DNA from: Xanthomonas sp. SI
GTDB taxonomy: Bacteria; Pseudomonadota; Gammaproteobacteria; Xanthomonadales; Xanthomonadaceae
DNA: 64,000 nucleotides
Assembly (NCBI RefSeq): GCF_014236855.1
Contig: NZ_CP051261.1
Coordinates: 868,001 to 932,000, forward strand
Direction: 5' to 3'
Of this stretch, positions 1 to 9,072 are shown in pieces (positions within the stretch are counted from its first letter, which is position 1; each line of letters begins with the position of its first letter). A program made the translations under genes and the position numbers. Under the pieces are notes generated by a model that worked only from the letters and a program-made list of their open reading frames with translations, was not told the origin of the DNA and did no database searches.

Positions 1-1000
1 GACCAACGCCTTCTACGTGCAGGCCGACCTGTCCGGCGAGCGCTGGAACGCCGACGTCGGCGTGCGCCTGGTCAAGACCCGCACCCGCGCACAGGCCTGG
101 GACGCGAAGATCCTCAGCATCACCGAGAACGGCGCGTTCAACTACACCGCCGAATACGCCGAGCCGACCGCGATCGTGCAGGACGGCGACTACACCTTCG
201 TGCTGCCGTCGGGCAACTTCACCTGGCGCTTCAGCGACGACCTGCTGCTGCGCGCGGGCGCGGCCAAGACCATGGCGCGCCCCTCGGTGGACAAGCTGGC
301 GCCGACCAACACCACCGCCAGCGTGTCCTGGGGCGAGTTCACCCAGATCTACGGCGGCAACGTCAACCTCAAGCCCTACAGCGCCAAGCAGGGCGACCTG
401 TCGTTGGAGTGGTATTTCGCCGAACAGTCCATCGCCAACGTGGCGGTGTTCTACAAGCGCATCGAAAACCAGATCACCACCAGCTGGGAGCCGAACCAGG
501 ACATCGGCGTGCCGGGCCACCTGTTCAACGTGATGCGGCCGATCAACGGCGACTACGCCAAGGTCCGCGGCATCGAGGCCGGCCTGCAGCATTTCTGGGA
601 CAACGGCCTGGGCTTCCGCGCGCAGTACACCCGCAACTGGTCGCGCAGCTGGGTCAACGGCGAGGAGCGCCCGCTGGAAGGCATCGCGCCGGCGGTGTAT
701 TCGCTCGGGGTGATGTACGAGAAGGGGCCGTGGTCGATCGGCGCCACCGCCGACCACACCGACGGCTTCGTCACCGCGGTCAACGTGCTGGGCGCCGGCT
801 ACAACGAACAGGCCGACAAGATCACCTGGCTGACCGCGCACGTGTCCTACGAAGTCAACGACATGCTGAGCCTCAGCCTGGAAGGCCAGAACCTGCTGGA
901 CGACGAGCAGACCTACAGCATCAACGGCAACCCGCTGCTGTCGCAGGGCTACTCCCGCTACGGCCGCGCGTTCACCCTGGGCCTGAGCCTGCGGTTCTGA
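1..1000 (+). CDS. TonB-dependent receptor, C-terminal part (5' truncated by window)
   Basis: The reading frame is open from base 2 to the TGA at 998-1000 and gives 332 residues of the outer-membrane beta-barrel of a TBDR. Alternating amphipathic strands, the receptor-type segment 'LLLRAGAAKTMARPSVDKL', the motif 'NVNLKPYSAKQGDLSLEWYF' and the terminal 'LGLSLRF' ending in aromatic Phe are typical of this family's barrel end. The plug domain and signal peptide lie outside the window. Such receptors import large or scarce substrates across the outer membrane using TonB/ExbBD energy; the substrate cannot be told from this part. The stop codon lies inside a 20-bp tandem duplication. Confidence 0.93.
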   Translation, partial: TNAFYVQADLSGERWNADVGVRLVKTRTRAQAWDAKILSITENGAFNYTAEYAEPTAIVQDGDYTFVLPSGNFTWRFSDDLLLRAGAAKTMARPSVDKLAPTNTTASVSWGEFTQIYGGNVNLKPYSAKQGDLSLEWYFAEQSIANVAVFYKRIENQITTSWEPNQDIGVPGHLFNVMRPINGDYAKVRGIEAGLQHFWDNGLGFRAQYTRNWSRSWVNGEERPLEGIAPAVYSLGVMYEKGPWSIGATADHTDGFVTAVNVLGAGYNEQADKITWLTAHVSYEVNDMLSLSLEGQNLLDDEQTYSINGNPLLSQGYSRYGRAFTLGLSLRF

Positions 1001-1027
1001 GCATCCGCCTGCGGCTCTGAGCATCCC
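988..1027 (+). repeat. 20-bp tandem duplication across the TBDR stop codon
   Basis: Two adjacent 20-nt units, CCTGCGGTTCTGAGCATCCG and CCTGCGGCTCTGAGCATCCC, differ at two positions. The first unit contains the last codons and stop of the upstream receptor gene, so the duplication adds a second in-register copy of the gene end just downstream. Confidence 0.85.
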
Positions 1028-1047
1028 CACAGAGGACCACGCCTTAG

Positions 1048-1087
1048 CCCCTCTCCCACCGGGAGAGGGGTTGGGGTGAGGGTCCGG
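1048..1087. repeat. Intergenic palindromic repeat (CCCCTCTCCC family)
   Basis: A perfect 10-bp stem CCCCTCTCCC / GGGAGAGGGG with a 3-nt loop (1048-1070) is followed by GTTGGGGTGAGGGTCC. The same unit occurs twice, inverted, near 51.7-51.9 kb, so it is a dispersed intergenic element. It could also act as a transcription terminator for the receptor gene, but there is no T run. Confidence 0.75.
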
Positions 1088-1330
1088 CAGCAAGCGCATT
1101 GCTGGACACGCTCAAGCGTTCCCTCTTTAGCTGGCACTCGCAACGATCAAGGCCGAGCAGCCGGCGAGGTTTCAACATGAGCCCTTTCCGCTTGGTGTCA
1201 GGTAGTCAGAGTTGCCAACTCAATATGGTGGTGTCAATTCAACGGGTGCATCCATCGATTCCAGAAATCTCTTTCCGAAATAAAGCGGGCGCCTGAGCGG
1301 AGCCGGCCATGCCGTGTGACGAGCGTATCG
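1088..1330. other. Intergenic, no gene seen
   Basis: Between the repeat and the convergent gene at 1331 there are only short open frames with no ribosome binding site or recognisable product. Base composition is a little more AT-rich than the flanking receptor gene. Confidence 0.6.
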
Positions 1331-1885
1331 TCAACGTGCAGCCCGTACTCTTGCCATCAAGAGGTCCCGTCGCCGATCCAGGCGCGACCTGTCGCTCAGG
1401 TACATGCCAGGCGACCAGAGAATCGCAACGACCGTGGCCGCTTCGGGCTCGGACAGCGCACTCAACGGTTTCGCGTACAGCCGCTGCGACAGCTGGCTGA
1501 GGCCAAGGCCCGAGCCGTTGTAGGACAAAGTGGTGTACAGCGCCACGATCTCGTCCTGCGACAGGTGCAGCCAGACCAGTCGATCCCAGAGCACCATGCG
1601 CGCATGCCAGGCAAGCATGCCTCCATCGCGCGGTACATCCAGGCGCGCCAGCAGCATGCGGGCGACGGCCGCGGTAGGCGGATAGTCGGCTTGGTACGAC
1701 GCAAGGATGTAGCGGCGAATCAGTACCGGCGGATCACGATCCTGCGCTGGAGCGCGCTTGAGGAGCGCCTGGATCTCCACTCGGCGCGGCTGGAACGCCA
1801 CCATGTCGTAGCAGCTGAATGCGGCGATCGCAATCAGCAAGAGCGCCGTGACTGCGGTTAATGCCGAGGCTGCGATGCGTTTCAT
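1331..1885 (-). CDS. Small membrane-anchored GT51 transglycosylase-like protein, catalytic motif absent
   Basis: A 184-aa protein with an N-terminal membrane anchor (about residues 8-25). The C-terminal half resembles the latter part of the peptidoglycan glycosyltransferase domain (GT51) of class A PBPs and MtgA: 'LSQDEIVALYTTLSYNG', then 'AKPLSALSEPEAATVVAILW' and a terminal 'RRRDLLMARV'. The usual GT51 N-terminal motifs (the catalytic EDxxFxxHxG Glu and the GGSTITQQ block) are not visible. It is also shorter than MtgA (about 240 aa). It is therefore either a degenerate paralogue or a non-catalytic lipid-II/PBP-binding relative. The family assignment rests on the C-terminal motifs only. The next gene upstream on the same strand is broken. 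Confidence 0.7.
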   Translation of the reverse strand: MKRIAASALTAVTALLLIAIAAFSCYDMVAFQPRRVEIQALLKRAPAQDRDPPVLIRRYILASYQADYPPTAAVARMLLARLDVPRDGGMLAWHARMVLWDRLVWLHLSQDEIVALYTTLSYNGSGLGLSQLSQRLYAKPLSALSEPEAATVVAILWSPGMYLSDRSRLDRRRDLLMARVRAAR

Positions 1886-1976
1886 GGGATGTCACTCATC
1901 GGACCCGTACCGGGTTGAGGGCGCCTGGCTTGCATGGGCGGTTTTGACCGCAGAGCAGGGGGGCTACGCTGCCTGC

Positions 1977-2388
1977 TCAATCCGCGCAGAGCATGCGCAC
2001 CCGTCCATCTTCGATGTATTTGTAGCAGCTGAAGTTTGCTACCCATTCCGAGCAACTGCCGATCGCTTTGGCACCCAACGGCAGGTCTTTCGCGACCAGA
2101 CAGCTTCCCTGGCAGTGCAGGCTGTCGGTGCATATCTTGAATGCATCGGTCGTCTTCACCGCGCAGGATTTCGGACTACCGGGCAAGCCCTGCTCCGACC
2201 AGAATTGCCCGGCATGCCTTGCATGCGGACTCGGTCGACGGAATGGCGGGTTTCTCGGCCAATGGAATATCCGTCAGTTGTTTGTGCTGCAGGTTCCTGG
2301 CGCAGCCTAGCGAAAGCAGAAGCATGACGAGGCATGGCAATGACCACGTCATGAGCGCTGGTCGTCGATTGCTGTTGGGGATGCGCAT
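1977..2388 (-). pseudogene. Cysteine-rich lipoprotein, disrupted by a single-base frameshift
   Basis: Reading from ATG at 2388, a lipoprotein signal ends in the lipobox 'LLLSLGC' and runs on to 'ESACKACR'. That frame stops at about 2176. An overlapping frame continues the same kind of protein from 'GQFWSEQGLPGSPKSC' through 'CTDSLHCQGSC' to 'GRVRMLCAD' and stops at 1977. Skipping one base around 2206-2220 joins the two halves into one Cys-rich secreted lipoprotein of about 135 aa, a type common in xanthomonads (CTD-S-x-C-Q-G-x-C pattern). Either the gene is dead or the base is a sequencing error. The start is uncertain because no strong Shine-Dalgarno precedes 2388. Confidence 0.65.
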
Positions 2389-2592
2389 GGGTGAAGGACT
2401 GAGTAGACCTTCAGGCCATCGCGACGCTCTGTCTGCATCGCTTCCGCGTCTGATCATGACGGTCCTATCCATGGATGTATGCGGGGCGATGCTATCGCTC
2501 GCCTCCATGAAGCACAAGCGACCACTGGTCGGTGGAGCTCGTCGTCTGCGTCATGGTCGGATGTCTCTAGGTCGCCCTGGTTACCAACAAAA

Positions 2593-2616
2593 AACGGGCG
2601 CCTTTCGGCGCCCGTT
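2593..2616 (-). terminator. Rho-independent terminator of ahcY
   Basis: A 10-bp stem (2593-2602 paired with 2607-2616, core CGGGCGCC / GGCGCCCG) has a 4-nt loop. On the minus strand it is followed by a T tract (the A run at 2589-2594). It lies 46 bases past the ahcY stop codon. Confidence 0.9.
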
Positions 2617-2661
2617 CTACTTATTAGCTCTTCGCGTCCGGCGGACAAACCCGCCGACCAC

Positions 2662-4107
<1,446 letters not shown>

Positions 4108-4147
4108 CGGTCATGCTCCGGTCAATGGCGAGAAAACTCGCGAAGGT

Positions 4148-4241
4148 CCGGGCGCCGTTGTCGCTCAAGCCTGCCGCCGAGCCTGGCCGGGTCTGGAGGC
4201 GGGGAGCCCCGCATCGACACGGTCGCAGCGCCCCTCGGCGG
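4148..4241 (-). promoter_or_regulatory. SAH riboswitch in the ahcY leader
   Basis: Read on the minus strand, the leader contains the conserved SAH-aptamer blocks in order: CCGAGGGGCGCTGCGACC, then a variable GC hairpin, then GGCCAGGCTCGG, then CAACGGCGCC. CCGAG pairs with CTCGG to close P1, and the GGCGC blocks can form the P4 pseudoknot. Known SAH riboswitches sit upstream of ahcY in proteobacteria and turn expression on when SAH builds up. Gene context and motif order both agree. Confidence 0.92.
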
Positions 4242-4252
4242 AGGGATAACCA

Positions 4253-4258
4253 ATTATA
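4253..4258 (-). promoter_or_regulatory. ahcY promoter, -10 box
   Basis: A perfect TATAAT lies on the minus strand about 12 bases before the first conserved riboswitch base, the right place for transcription to start just ahead of the aptamer. The best -35-like hexamer, TTCAAG at 4278-4283, is 19 nt away and weak. Confidence 0.75.
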
Positions 4259-4404
4259 GCGGCTGCGACGTGAGGTGCTTGAATGGGGGCGCTGCGGCCT
4301 GGGGCGCGGCGCACGCCGGTCATCCGGCAACGGCCCGCACCGCGGTCTCGCCCTTCGGCCGGGCAGCCCAGCGGCCTGCGTGGCCTAGGATGCCTGGCAT
4401 CTGC

Positions 4405-4465
4405 AGGGCGACTTCAGTCGCGAGGCTTCCGGCTTGGCGTCGTCGCGGCTGAAGTCGCTCCCACA
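4405..4465. repeat. REP-like inverted repeat, 'GCGACTTCAGTCGCGA' type
   Basis: The left arm (AGGGCGACTTCAGTCGCGA) and right arm (TCGCGGCTGAAGTCGCTCCC) form a long hairpin. Related palindromes occur at about 11.04, 11.10, 15.95, 34.56, 47.28 and 47.35 kb. Confidence 0.8.
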
Positions 4466-4587
4466 CGTCCTGATTGCCTTGCACGGCGGGGCGATGGTTC
4501 GTTTTGAAACCGTTACCACGCCGGGCGAGGGACTAATACTTTTGGGTTAGTCTTGCGGCGCCCCCACAGCCGAGCCATGCGTTTCCG
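4466..4587 (+). other. ppc upstream region
   Basis: The stretch between the repeat and ppc holds an inverted repeat GACTAA-N10-TTAGTC at 4531-4552, 36 bases before the ppc start. It may be a regulatory site. I see no convincing -35/-10 pair and no Shine-Dalgarno. Confidence 0.4.
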
Positions 4588-7305
4588 ATGAACGAGTACC
4601 GCAGCAGCATCGTGTTTGCCACGCCCGATATCCCCTTGCGCGACGACGTGCGCCGACTGGGGGCGCTGGTCGGCGACCTGCTCGCCGAGCAGGTGTCTGC
4701 GGAGTTCCTCGACGAGATCGAAACCGTCCGCACCACCGCGATCGCGCGCCGCGAGAGCGATGCACCGCCGTCGTCGCTGAGCGAGCAGCTGTACGGCCGC
4801 ACGCCGCGCGATGCCGAGGCGCTGGTGCGTGCCTTCAGTACCTACTTCCAGGTGGTCAATATCGCCGAGCGCGTGCACCGCATCCGCCGCCGCCGCGACT
4901 ACCAGCGCAACAGCGCCGATACGCCGCAGCCGGACGGCCTGCACGATGCGCTGCGCCGGCTCAAGGCGCAGGGGGTGAGCGCGCAGGAACTGGGCCAATG
5001 GCTGCCGCGCATCGACGTGGAGCCGGTGTTCACCGCGCACCCGACCGAAGCGGTGCGCCGCGCGCTGCTGGAGAAAGAACAGCTGATGGTCGCCAGCCTG
5101 GTCGACAACCTCGACGGCATGCGCACCCCCGGCGAGCGCGCCACCGATGCGGCGCGTTTCCGCATGGCGCTGACCGCCTCGTGGCAGACCGCCGATTCCT
5201 CGCCGGTGCGGCCGACGGTGGAAGACGAGCGCGAGCACGTCGGCTTTTACCTGACCCAGGTGCTGTACCGGGTGATCCCGGTGATGTACGAGACCCTGGA
5301 GCACGCGATCGAAGAAACCTACGGCGAGCCGGTGCCGCTGCCGCGGCTGCTGCGTTTCGGCACGTGGGTCGGCGGCGACATGGATGGCAATCCGAACGTG
5401 GATGCCGGCACCATCACCGCCACGCTCGACGCGCAACGCCGCGCGGTGCTGGACCGTTACCTGAAGGAACTGTGGCAGCTGGCCAGCCTGCTCAGCCAAT
5501 CGACCACGCTGGTGGCGGTCAGCGATGCGCTGTTGGCGCAGCTGGAACGCTACCGGCAACTGCTGCCGGAGGCCGCGGCGCACTCGCGGCCGCGCCATGC
5601 CGACATGCCGTACCGGCTGCTCAACGACCTGATGCGCGCGCGCCTGCAGGCGACCCTGGACGACGCGCCGGGCGCCTATGCCGCACCGGCCGAGCTGGAG
5701 CAGGACCTGCAGTTGATCCTCGACAGCCTGCAGGCCAACAAGGGCCTGCACGCCGGCTGGTTCGCGGTGCGCCGGCTGCTGTGGCGCGTGCGCAGCTTCG
5801 GCTTCCACCTGGCGCGGCTGGACGTGCGCCAGGAGTCCAGCGTGCACGCGCGCGCGGTTGCCGCGGCGCTGGGCGAGGACGATTGGGATGCGCGTTCGGC
5901 GCAGGACCGTGCCAGCGTGCTCGGCGCCTATGCCGGCGGCGAGCAGACCCTGCCGGCAGCGCCCGAGGATGCCGGCAACGCGCGCCTGGACGCGGTGTTC
6001 GCCGCGCTCGCCGATGCGCGCGCGCGCCACGGCGCCGATGCGCTGGGCAGCTACATCATCAGCATGGCGCACAACCGCGCCGACGTGCTGACCGTGCTCG
6101 CCCTGGCGCGGCGCGGCGGCCTGGTCGATGCGCAAGGCGCGGTGCCGCTGGACATCGTGCCGCTGTTCGAGACCGTGGACGACCTGCGCGGCGGCACCGA
6201 CACGCTGCGCGACCTGCTCGCCGACCCGGTTTACCGCCGCCACCTGGCTGCGCGCAACGACGTGCAGATGGTGATGCTCGGCTATTCGGACAGCGGCAAG
6301 GACGGCGGCATCGCCGCTTCGCGCTGGGGCCTGCAACGCGCGCAGGTGGAACTGCTGGATGCGGCCGCCGACCTCGGCATCCGCCTGACCTTCTTCCATG
6401 GCCGCGGCGGTTCCATCGTGCGCGGCGGCGGCAAGACCACGCGCGCGCTGGAAGCGGCGCCGCGCGGCAGCGTCGATGGCCGCCTGCGGGTGACCGAGCA
6501 GGGCGAGGTGATCCACCGCAAGTACGGCATCCGCGCGCTGGCGCTGCGTTCGCTGGAGCAGATGACCGGCGCGGTGCTGCTGTCGAGCATGCGTCCGCGC
6601 GCGGCGGACGCGCGCGAAGAGGCATGGCGGCCGGTGATGGACATCGTCGCCGAGCACAGCACCCGCGCCTACCGCAGCTTCGTCGGCGATGCCGAGTTCA
6701 TGCGCTATTTCCGCCTGGCCACGCCGATCGACGTGATCGAGCGGATGACCCTGGGCTCGCGGCCGTCGCGGCGGCTGGGCCAGGACGCGGCGCTGGACAA
6801 CCTGCGCGCGATCCCCTGGGTGTTCGCGTGGAGCCAGGCGCGTGCGGTGATCCCGGGCTGGTACGGCGTCGGCAGCGGCCTGCGCGCGGCGGTGGAGGCC
6901 GGCCACGAAGACACGCTGCGCGAGATGGCCGCCGACTGGCCGTTCTTCCGCACCTTCCTCGACGACATCGCCATGGTGCTGTCCAAGGGCGACCTCAACA
7001 TCGCCGAGATGTTCTCGCGCCTGGCCGGGCCGCTGCACGAGCGCTTCTTCCCGCGCATCCGCGACGAACTCGCGCTGACCAAGGGCTGGGTGAAGACGCT
7101 GACCGGGCAGGCGTCGCTGCTGCAGCACGACCCGCGGCTGGCGTTGTCGATCCGCCTGCGCAATCCCTACATCGATCCGATCAGCGTGTTGCAGGTGGAC
7201 CTGCTGCAGCGCTGGCGGGCCACCGACGGCGAGGACGAGGACCTGCTGCGGGCATTGGTGGCCTGCGTCAACGGCGTCTCGCAGGGCGTTCAGAACACCG
7301 GCTGA
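4588..7305 (+). CDS. ppc: Phosphoenolpyruvate carboxylase
   Basis: The 905-aa cytoplasmic enzyme adds bicarbonate to PEP to make oxaloacetate, refilling the TCA cycle. All signature blocks are present: 'FTAHPTEA' near residue 148 (catalytic His), '[10 protein letters not shown]' near 565, '[13 protein letters not shown]' near 603 (mobile loop), and the C-terminal 'GVQNTG' with the family's final NTG. The length is normal for bacterial Ppc (about 880-960). It stands alone, with regulatory or repeat DNA before it and a weak hairpin after it. The start was chosen as the first ATG giving the family N-terminus; no Shine-Dalgarno is evident. Confidence 0.98.
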   Translation: MNEYRSSIVFATPDIPLRDDVRRLGALVGDLLAEQVSAEFLDEIETVRTTAIARRESDAPPSSLSEQLYGRTPRDAEALVRAFSTYFQVVNIAERVHRIRRRRDYQRNSADTPQPDGLHDALRRLKAQGVSAQELGQWLPRIDVEPVFTAHPTEAVRRALLEKEQLMVASLVDNLDGMRTPGERATDAARFRMALTASWQTADSSPVRPTVEDEREHVGFYLTQVLYRVIPVMYETLEHAIEETYGEPVPLPRLLRFGTWVGGDMDGNPNVDAGTITATLDAQRRAVLDRYLKELWQLASLLSQSTTLVAVSDALLAQLERYRQLLPEAAAHSRPRHADMPYRLLNDLMRARLQATLDDAPGAYAAPAELEQDLQLILDSLQANKGLHAGWFAVRRLLWRVRSFGFHLARLDVRQESSVHARAVAAALGEDDWDARSAQDRASVLGAYAGGEQTLPAAPEDAGNARLDAVFAALADARARHGADALGSYIISMAHNRADVLTVLALARRGGLVDAQGAVPLDIVPLFETVDDLRGGTDTLRDLLADPVYRRHLAARNDVQMVMLGYSDSGKDGGIAASRWGLQRAQVELLDAAADLGIRLTFFHGRGGSIVRGGGKTTRALEAAPRGSVDGRLRVTEQGEVIHRKYGIRALALRSLEQMTGAVLLSSMRPRAADAREEAWRPVMDIVAEHSTRAYRSFVGDAEFMRYFRLATPIDVIERMTLGSRPSRRLGQDAALDNLRAIPWVFAWSQARAVIPGWYGVGSGLRAAVEAGHEDTLREMAADWPFFRTFLDDIAMVLSKGDLNIAEMFSRLAGPLHERFFPRIRDELALTKGWVKTLTGQASLLQHDPRLALSIRLRNPYIDPISVLQVDLLQRWRATDGEDEDLLRALVACVNGVSQGVQNTG

Positions 7306-7320
7306 CGGTCGCCGGGTAGA

Positions 7321-7356
7321 CCCCCGCAACGGCGCTCGCCGCAGCGTTGCCGGGGG
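7321..7356 (+). terminator. Possible ppc terminator hairpin
   Basis: CCCCCGCAACG pairs with CGTTGCCGGGGG (one bulged G) around a 13-nt loop, 15 bases after the ppc stop. There is no T run, so it may be a Rho-assisted terminator or only a stable stem. Confidence 0.4.
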
Positions 7357-7385
7357 CGCCGGACACGGTCCGGCCAACACAGCGC

Positions 7386-7413
7386 TTGCAAGCGGACAAA
7401 ATTGTCCGATAAT
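7386..7413 (+). promoter_or_regulatory. tetR promoter with embedded palindromic operator
   Basis: A -35-like TTGCAA (7386-7391) and -10 GATAAT (7408-7413) are 16 bases apart. The spacer is filled by the inverted repeat CGGACAAAATTGTCCG (7393-7408, 7-bp arms around AA). The -10 ends 7 bases before the ATG at 7421, so the transcript would be leaderless or nearly so. A site between -35 and -10 directly upstream of a TetR gene is the classic place for autorepression. Confidence 0.7.
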
Positions 7414-7420
7414 CCGCGGC

Positions 7421-7987
7421 ATGGAGATGCGACCCGATGCCGCCCAACGCCGCCGCCTGCTGCTCGACGCGGCCGACGAAGTGTTCTGCGAGCACGGCGT
7501 GCTGGCGCCGCTGGAGTTGGTGGTCGAGCGCTCCGGCTTGGGCCGGGCCACGCTGTACCGCAATTTCGCCGACCGTGCGGACCTGATGATCGCGCTTCTG
7601 CAGCGCGCCCTGGACGGGCTGGAAGGCTGCGCGCGCGATATCGGCGAGCGCCCCGACGGCCTGTTCCTGCTGCTGCGCGATGTCGCCGAGCACATCGCGA
7701 TGTCCGCGCCGCTGGCCGACTATTGGCGCTCGATGCCGCGCGACCATCCGCAGATCGAAGTGGCGCATGCGCGGCTGATGGCGATCCTGCTGCCGTTCCT
7801 GCAGCGCGCCACCGATGCCGGCCTGTGCCGCGCGGGCCTGGACGGCGACGACCTCAACCTGTTGCTGGACATGCTCGGCGCCTGCCAGCGTGGCAGCGAC
7901 GAAGCCGAACGCAAGGCCCTGGCGCTGCGCGGTTGCCGGCTGCTGTGCCATGCGCTGGCCACGCCCGCGGCGGCGGCGACGCTATGA
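7421..7987 (+). CDS. TetR/AcrR-family transcriptional regulator
   Basis: A 188-aa regulator with an N-terminal TetR helix-turn-helix (about residues 8-55): 'LLLDAADEVFCEHG' followed by the recognition-helix segment 'GLGRATLYRNFADRADLM', whose TLYRNF block is typical. The rest is a helical ligand-binding domain with no close functional match that I recognise. It is the first gene of a three-gene overlapping unit, its stop overlapping the next start by 4 bases (ATGA). The palindrome in its promoter points to autoregulation of the unit. Met at 7427 is an alternative start. Confidence 0.93.
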   Translation: MEMRPDAAQRRRLLLDAADEVFCEHGVLAPLELVVERSGLGRATLYRNFADRADLMIALLQRALDGLEGCARDIGERPDGLFLLLRDVAEHIAMSAPLADYWRSMPRDHPQIEVAHARLMAILLPFLQRATDAGLCRAGLDGDDLNLLLDMLGACQRGSDEAERKALALRGCRLLCHALATPAAAATL

Positions 7988-9072
7988 GCCTGCGTCGCGG
8001 GCGAGGGCCGGGACGCGCTGCCGCCGCGATCGCCGCGCGCAACGCCCCGCAACGGCGCTGGCCGGCACGCCTGGCGCGCGCTGCGGTGGCGCTGGCGATC
8101 GTGCTGGCCAGCGTCTGGGGCGGTCTGTTCCTGGCCTACCTGCCGCATACCGGCACCCTGGTGCGTTACGCCTCGGCGCTGCTGTGGCTGGCGATGGGCG
8201 GTGCCGCGCTGTGGGGCCTGCGCCACCCCCGCGAGTACCGCGTGCTGCCGTGGATCTTCGCCGTCGCCTGCGCCGGCCTGGTGTTCGGCTGGTCGCAGTT
8301 GCTGCCCGAGCAGAACCGCGACTGGGCCGACGACGTGGCGCAGCCGCTGCAGCCGCAGGTCGATGACCACCTCGTCACCCTGCACAACGTGCGGAACTTC
8401 GCCTGGCGCAGCGACAGCGACTACACGCCGCGCTGGGAAACCCGCCAGTACGACCTGGACCGGCTGGTCTCGGCGGACCTGGCGCTGTCCTACTGGATGG
8501 GCCCGGCGATCGCCCACACCCTGGTCTCGTTCGGCTTCGACGACGGCCGCCGGGTGGTGTTCTCGCTGGAGATCCGCAGGGAACGCGGCGAATCGTTCTC
8601 CGCGCTGGCCGGGTTCTTCCGCAATTTCGAACAGGCAATGATCGCCGCCGACGAGCGCGACATCCTCGCGGTGCGCAGCAACGTGCGTGGCGAAGACGTC
8701 TACCTGTACCGGCTGAACATTCCGCGCGCACAGCTGCGCCAGCTGTTCATGGGCTACGTGGCGCGCGCGCAGCAGCTGCAGCGCACGCCGAAGTTCTACA
8801 ACACCGCCACCAGCAACTGCACCACCATCGTGTTCGAGCTGGTGCGCAAGTTCGAACCGCAACTGCCGCTGGATTACCGCTTGCTGCTGTCCGGCTATCT
8901 GCCGTCGTATGTGTACGCGCAGCACGGCTTCGTGCCGGGCTACGCGCTGGCCACGCTGCAGGCGCGCGGGCGCATCGGCGAGCGCGCCCGCCAGGCCGGC
9001 ACCGGCGCCGATTTTTCGCAGCGTATCCGCGAAGGCATCCCCGGCGAAGAACTGCCCGGAGCGCCGCGCTGA
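7984..9072 (+). CDS. DUF4105 domain membrane protein
   Basis: A 362-aa protein with an N-terminal membrane region of about three helices (residues 28-55, 58-78, 87-105) followed by a DUF4105 domain. Seen in that domain are 'NFAWRSDSDYTPRWETRQYD', 'SYWMGPAIAHTLVSFGF', and 'FYNTATSNCTTIVFEL' with the conserved Asn-Cys-Thr-Thr. DUF4105 is a papain-like fold by published prediction, and its Cys is the likely nucleophile. The start ATG overlaps the tetR stop, and its TGA overlaps the start of the next gene, so the three are translationally coupled. The function is unknown; an envelope thiol hydrolase acting with the lipoprotein hydrolase downstream is an inference. Confidence 0.92.
   Translation: MSLRRGRGPGRAAAAIAARNAPQRRWPARLARAAVALAIVLASVWGGLFLAYLPHTGTLVRYASALLWLAMGGAALWGLRHPREYRVLPWIFAVACAGLVFGWSQLLPEQNRDWADDVAQPLQPQVDDHLVTLHNVRNFAWRSDSDYTPRWETRQYDLDRLVSADLALSYWMGPAIAHTLVSFGFDDGRRVVFSLEIRRERGESFSALAGFFRNFEQAMIAADERDILAVRSNVRGEDVYLYRLNIPRAQLRQLFMGYVARAQQLQRTPKFYNTATSNCTTIVFELVRKFEPQLPLDYRLLLSGYLPSYVYAQHGFVPGYALATLQARGRIGERARQAGTGADFSQRIREGIPGEELPGAPR

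Noticed and set aside
1099..1296. 65-codon plus-strand open frame after the first TBDR
   Set aside because: No ribosome site and no recognisable relative; it starts next to a repeat element.
4513..7695. Very long minus-strand open frame opposite ppc
   Set aside because: It is a shadow of the high-GC ppc gene: Arg/Ala/Gln/His-rich with no family features, while the plus strand encodes a perfect Ppc.
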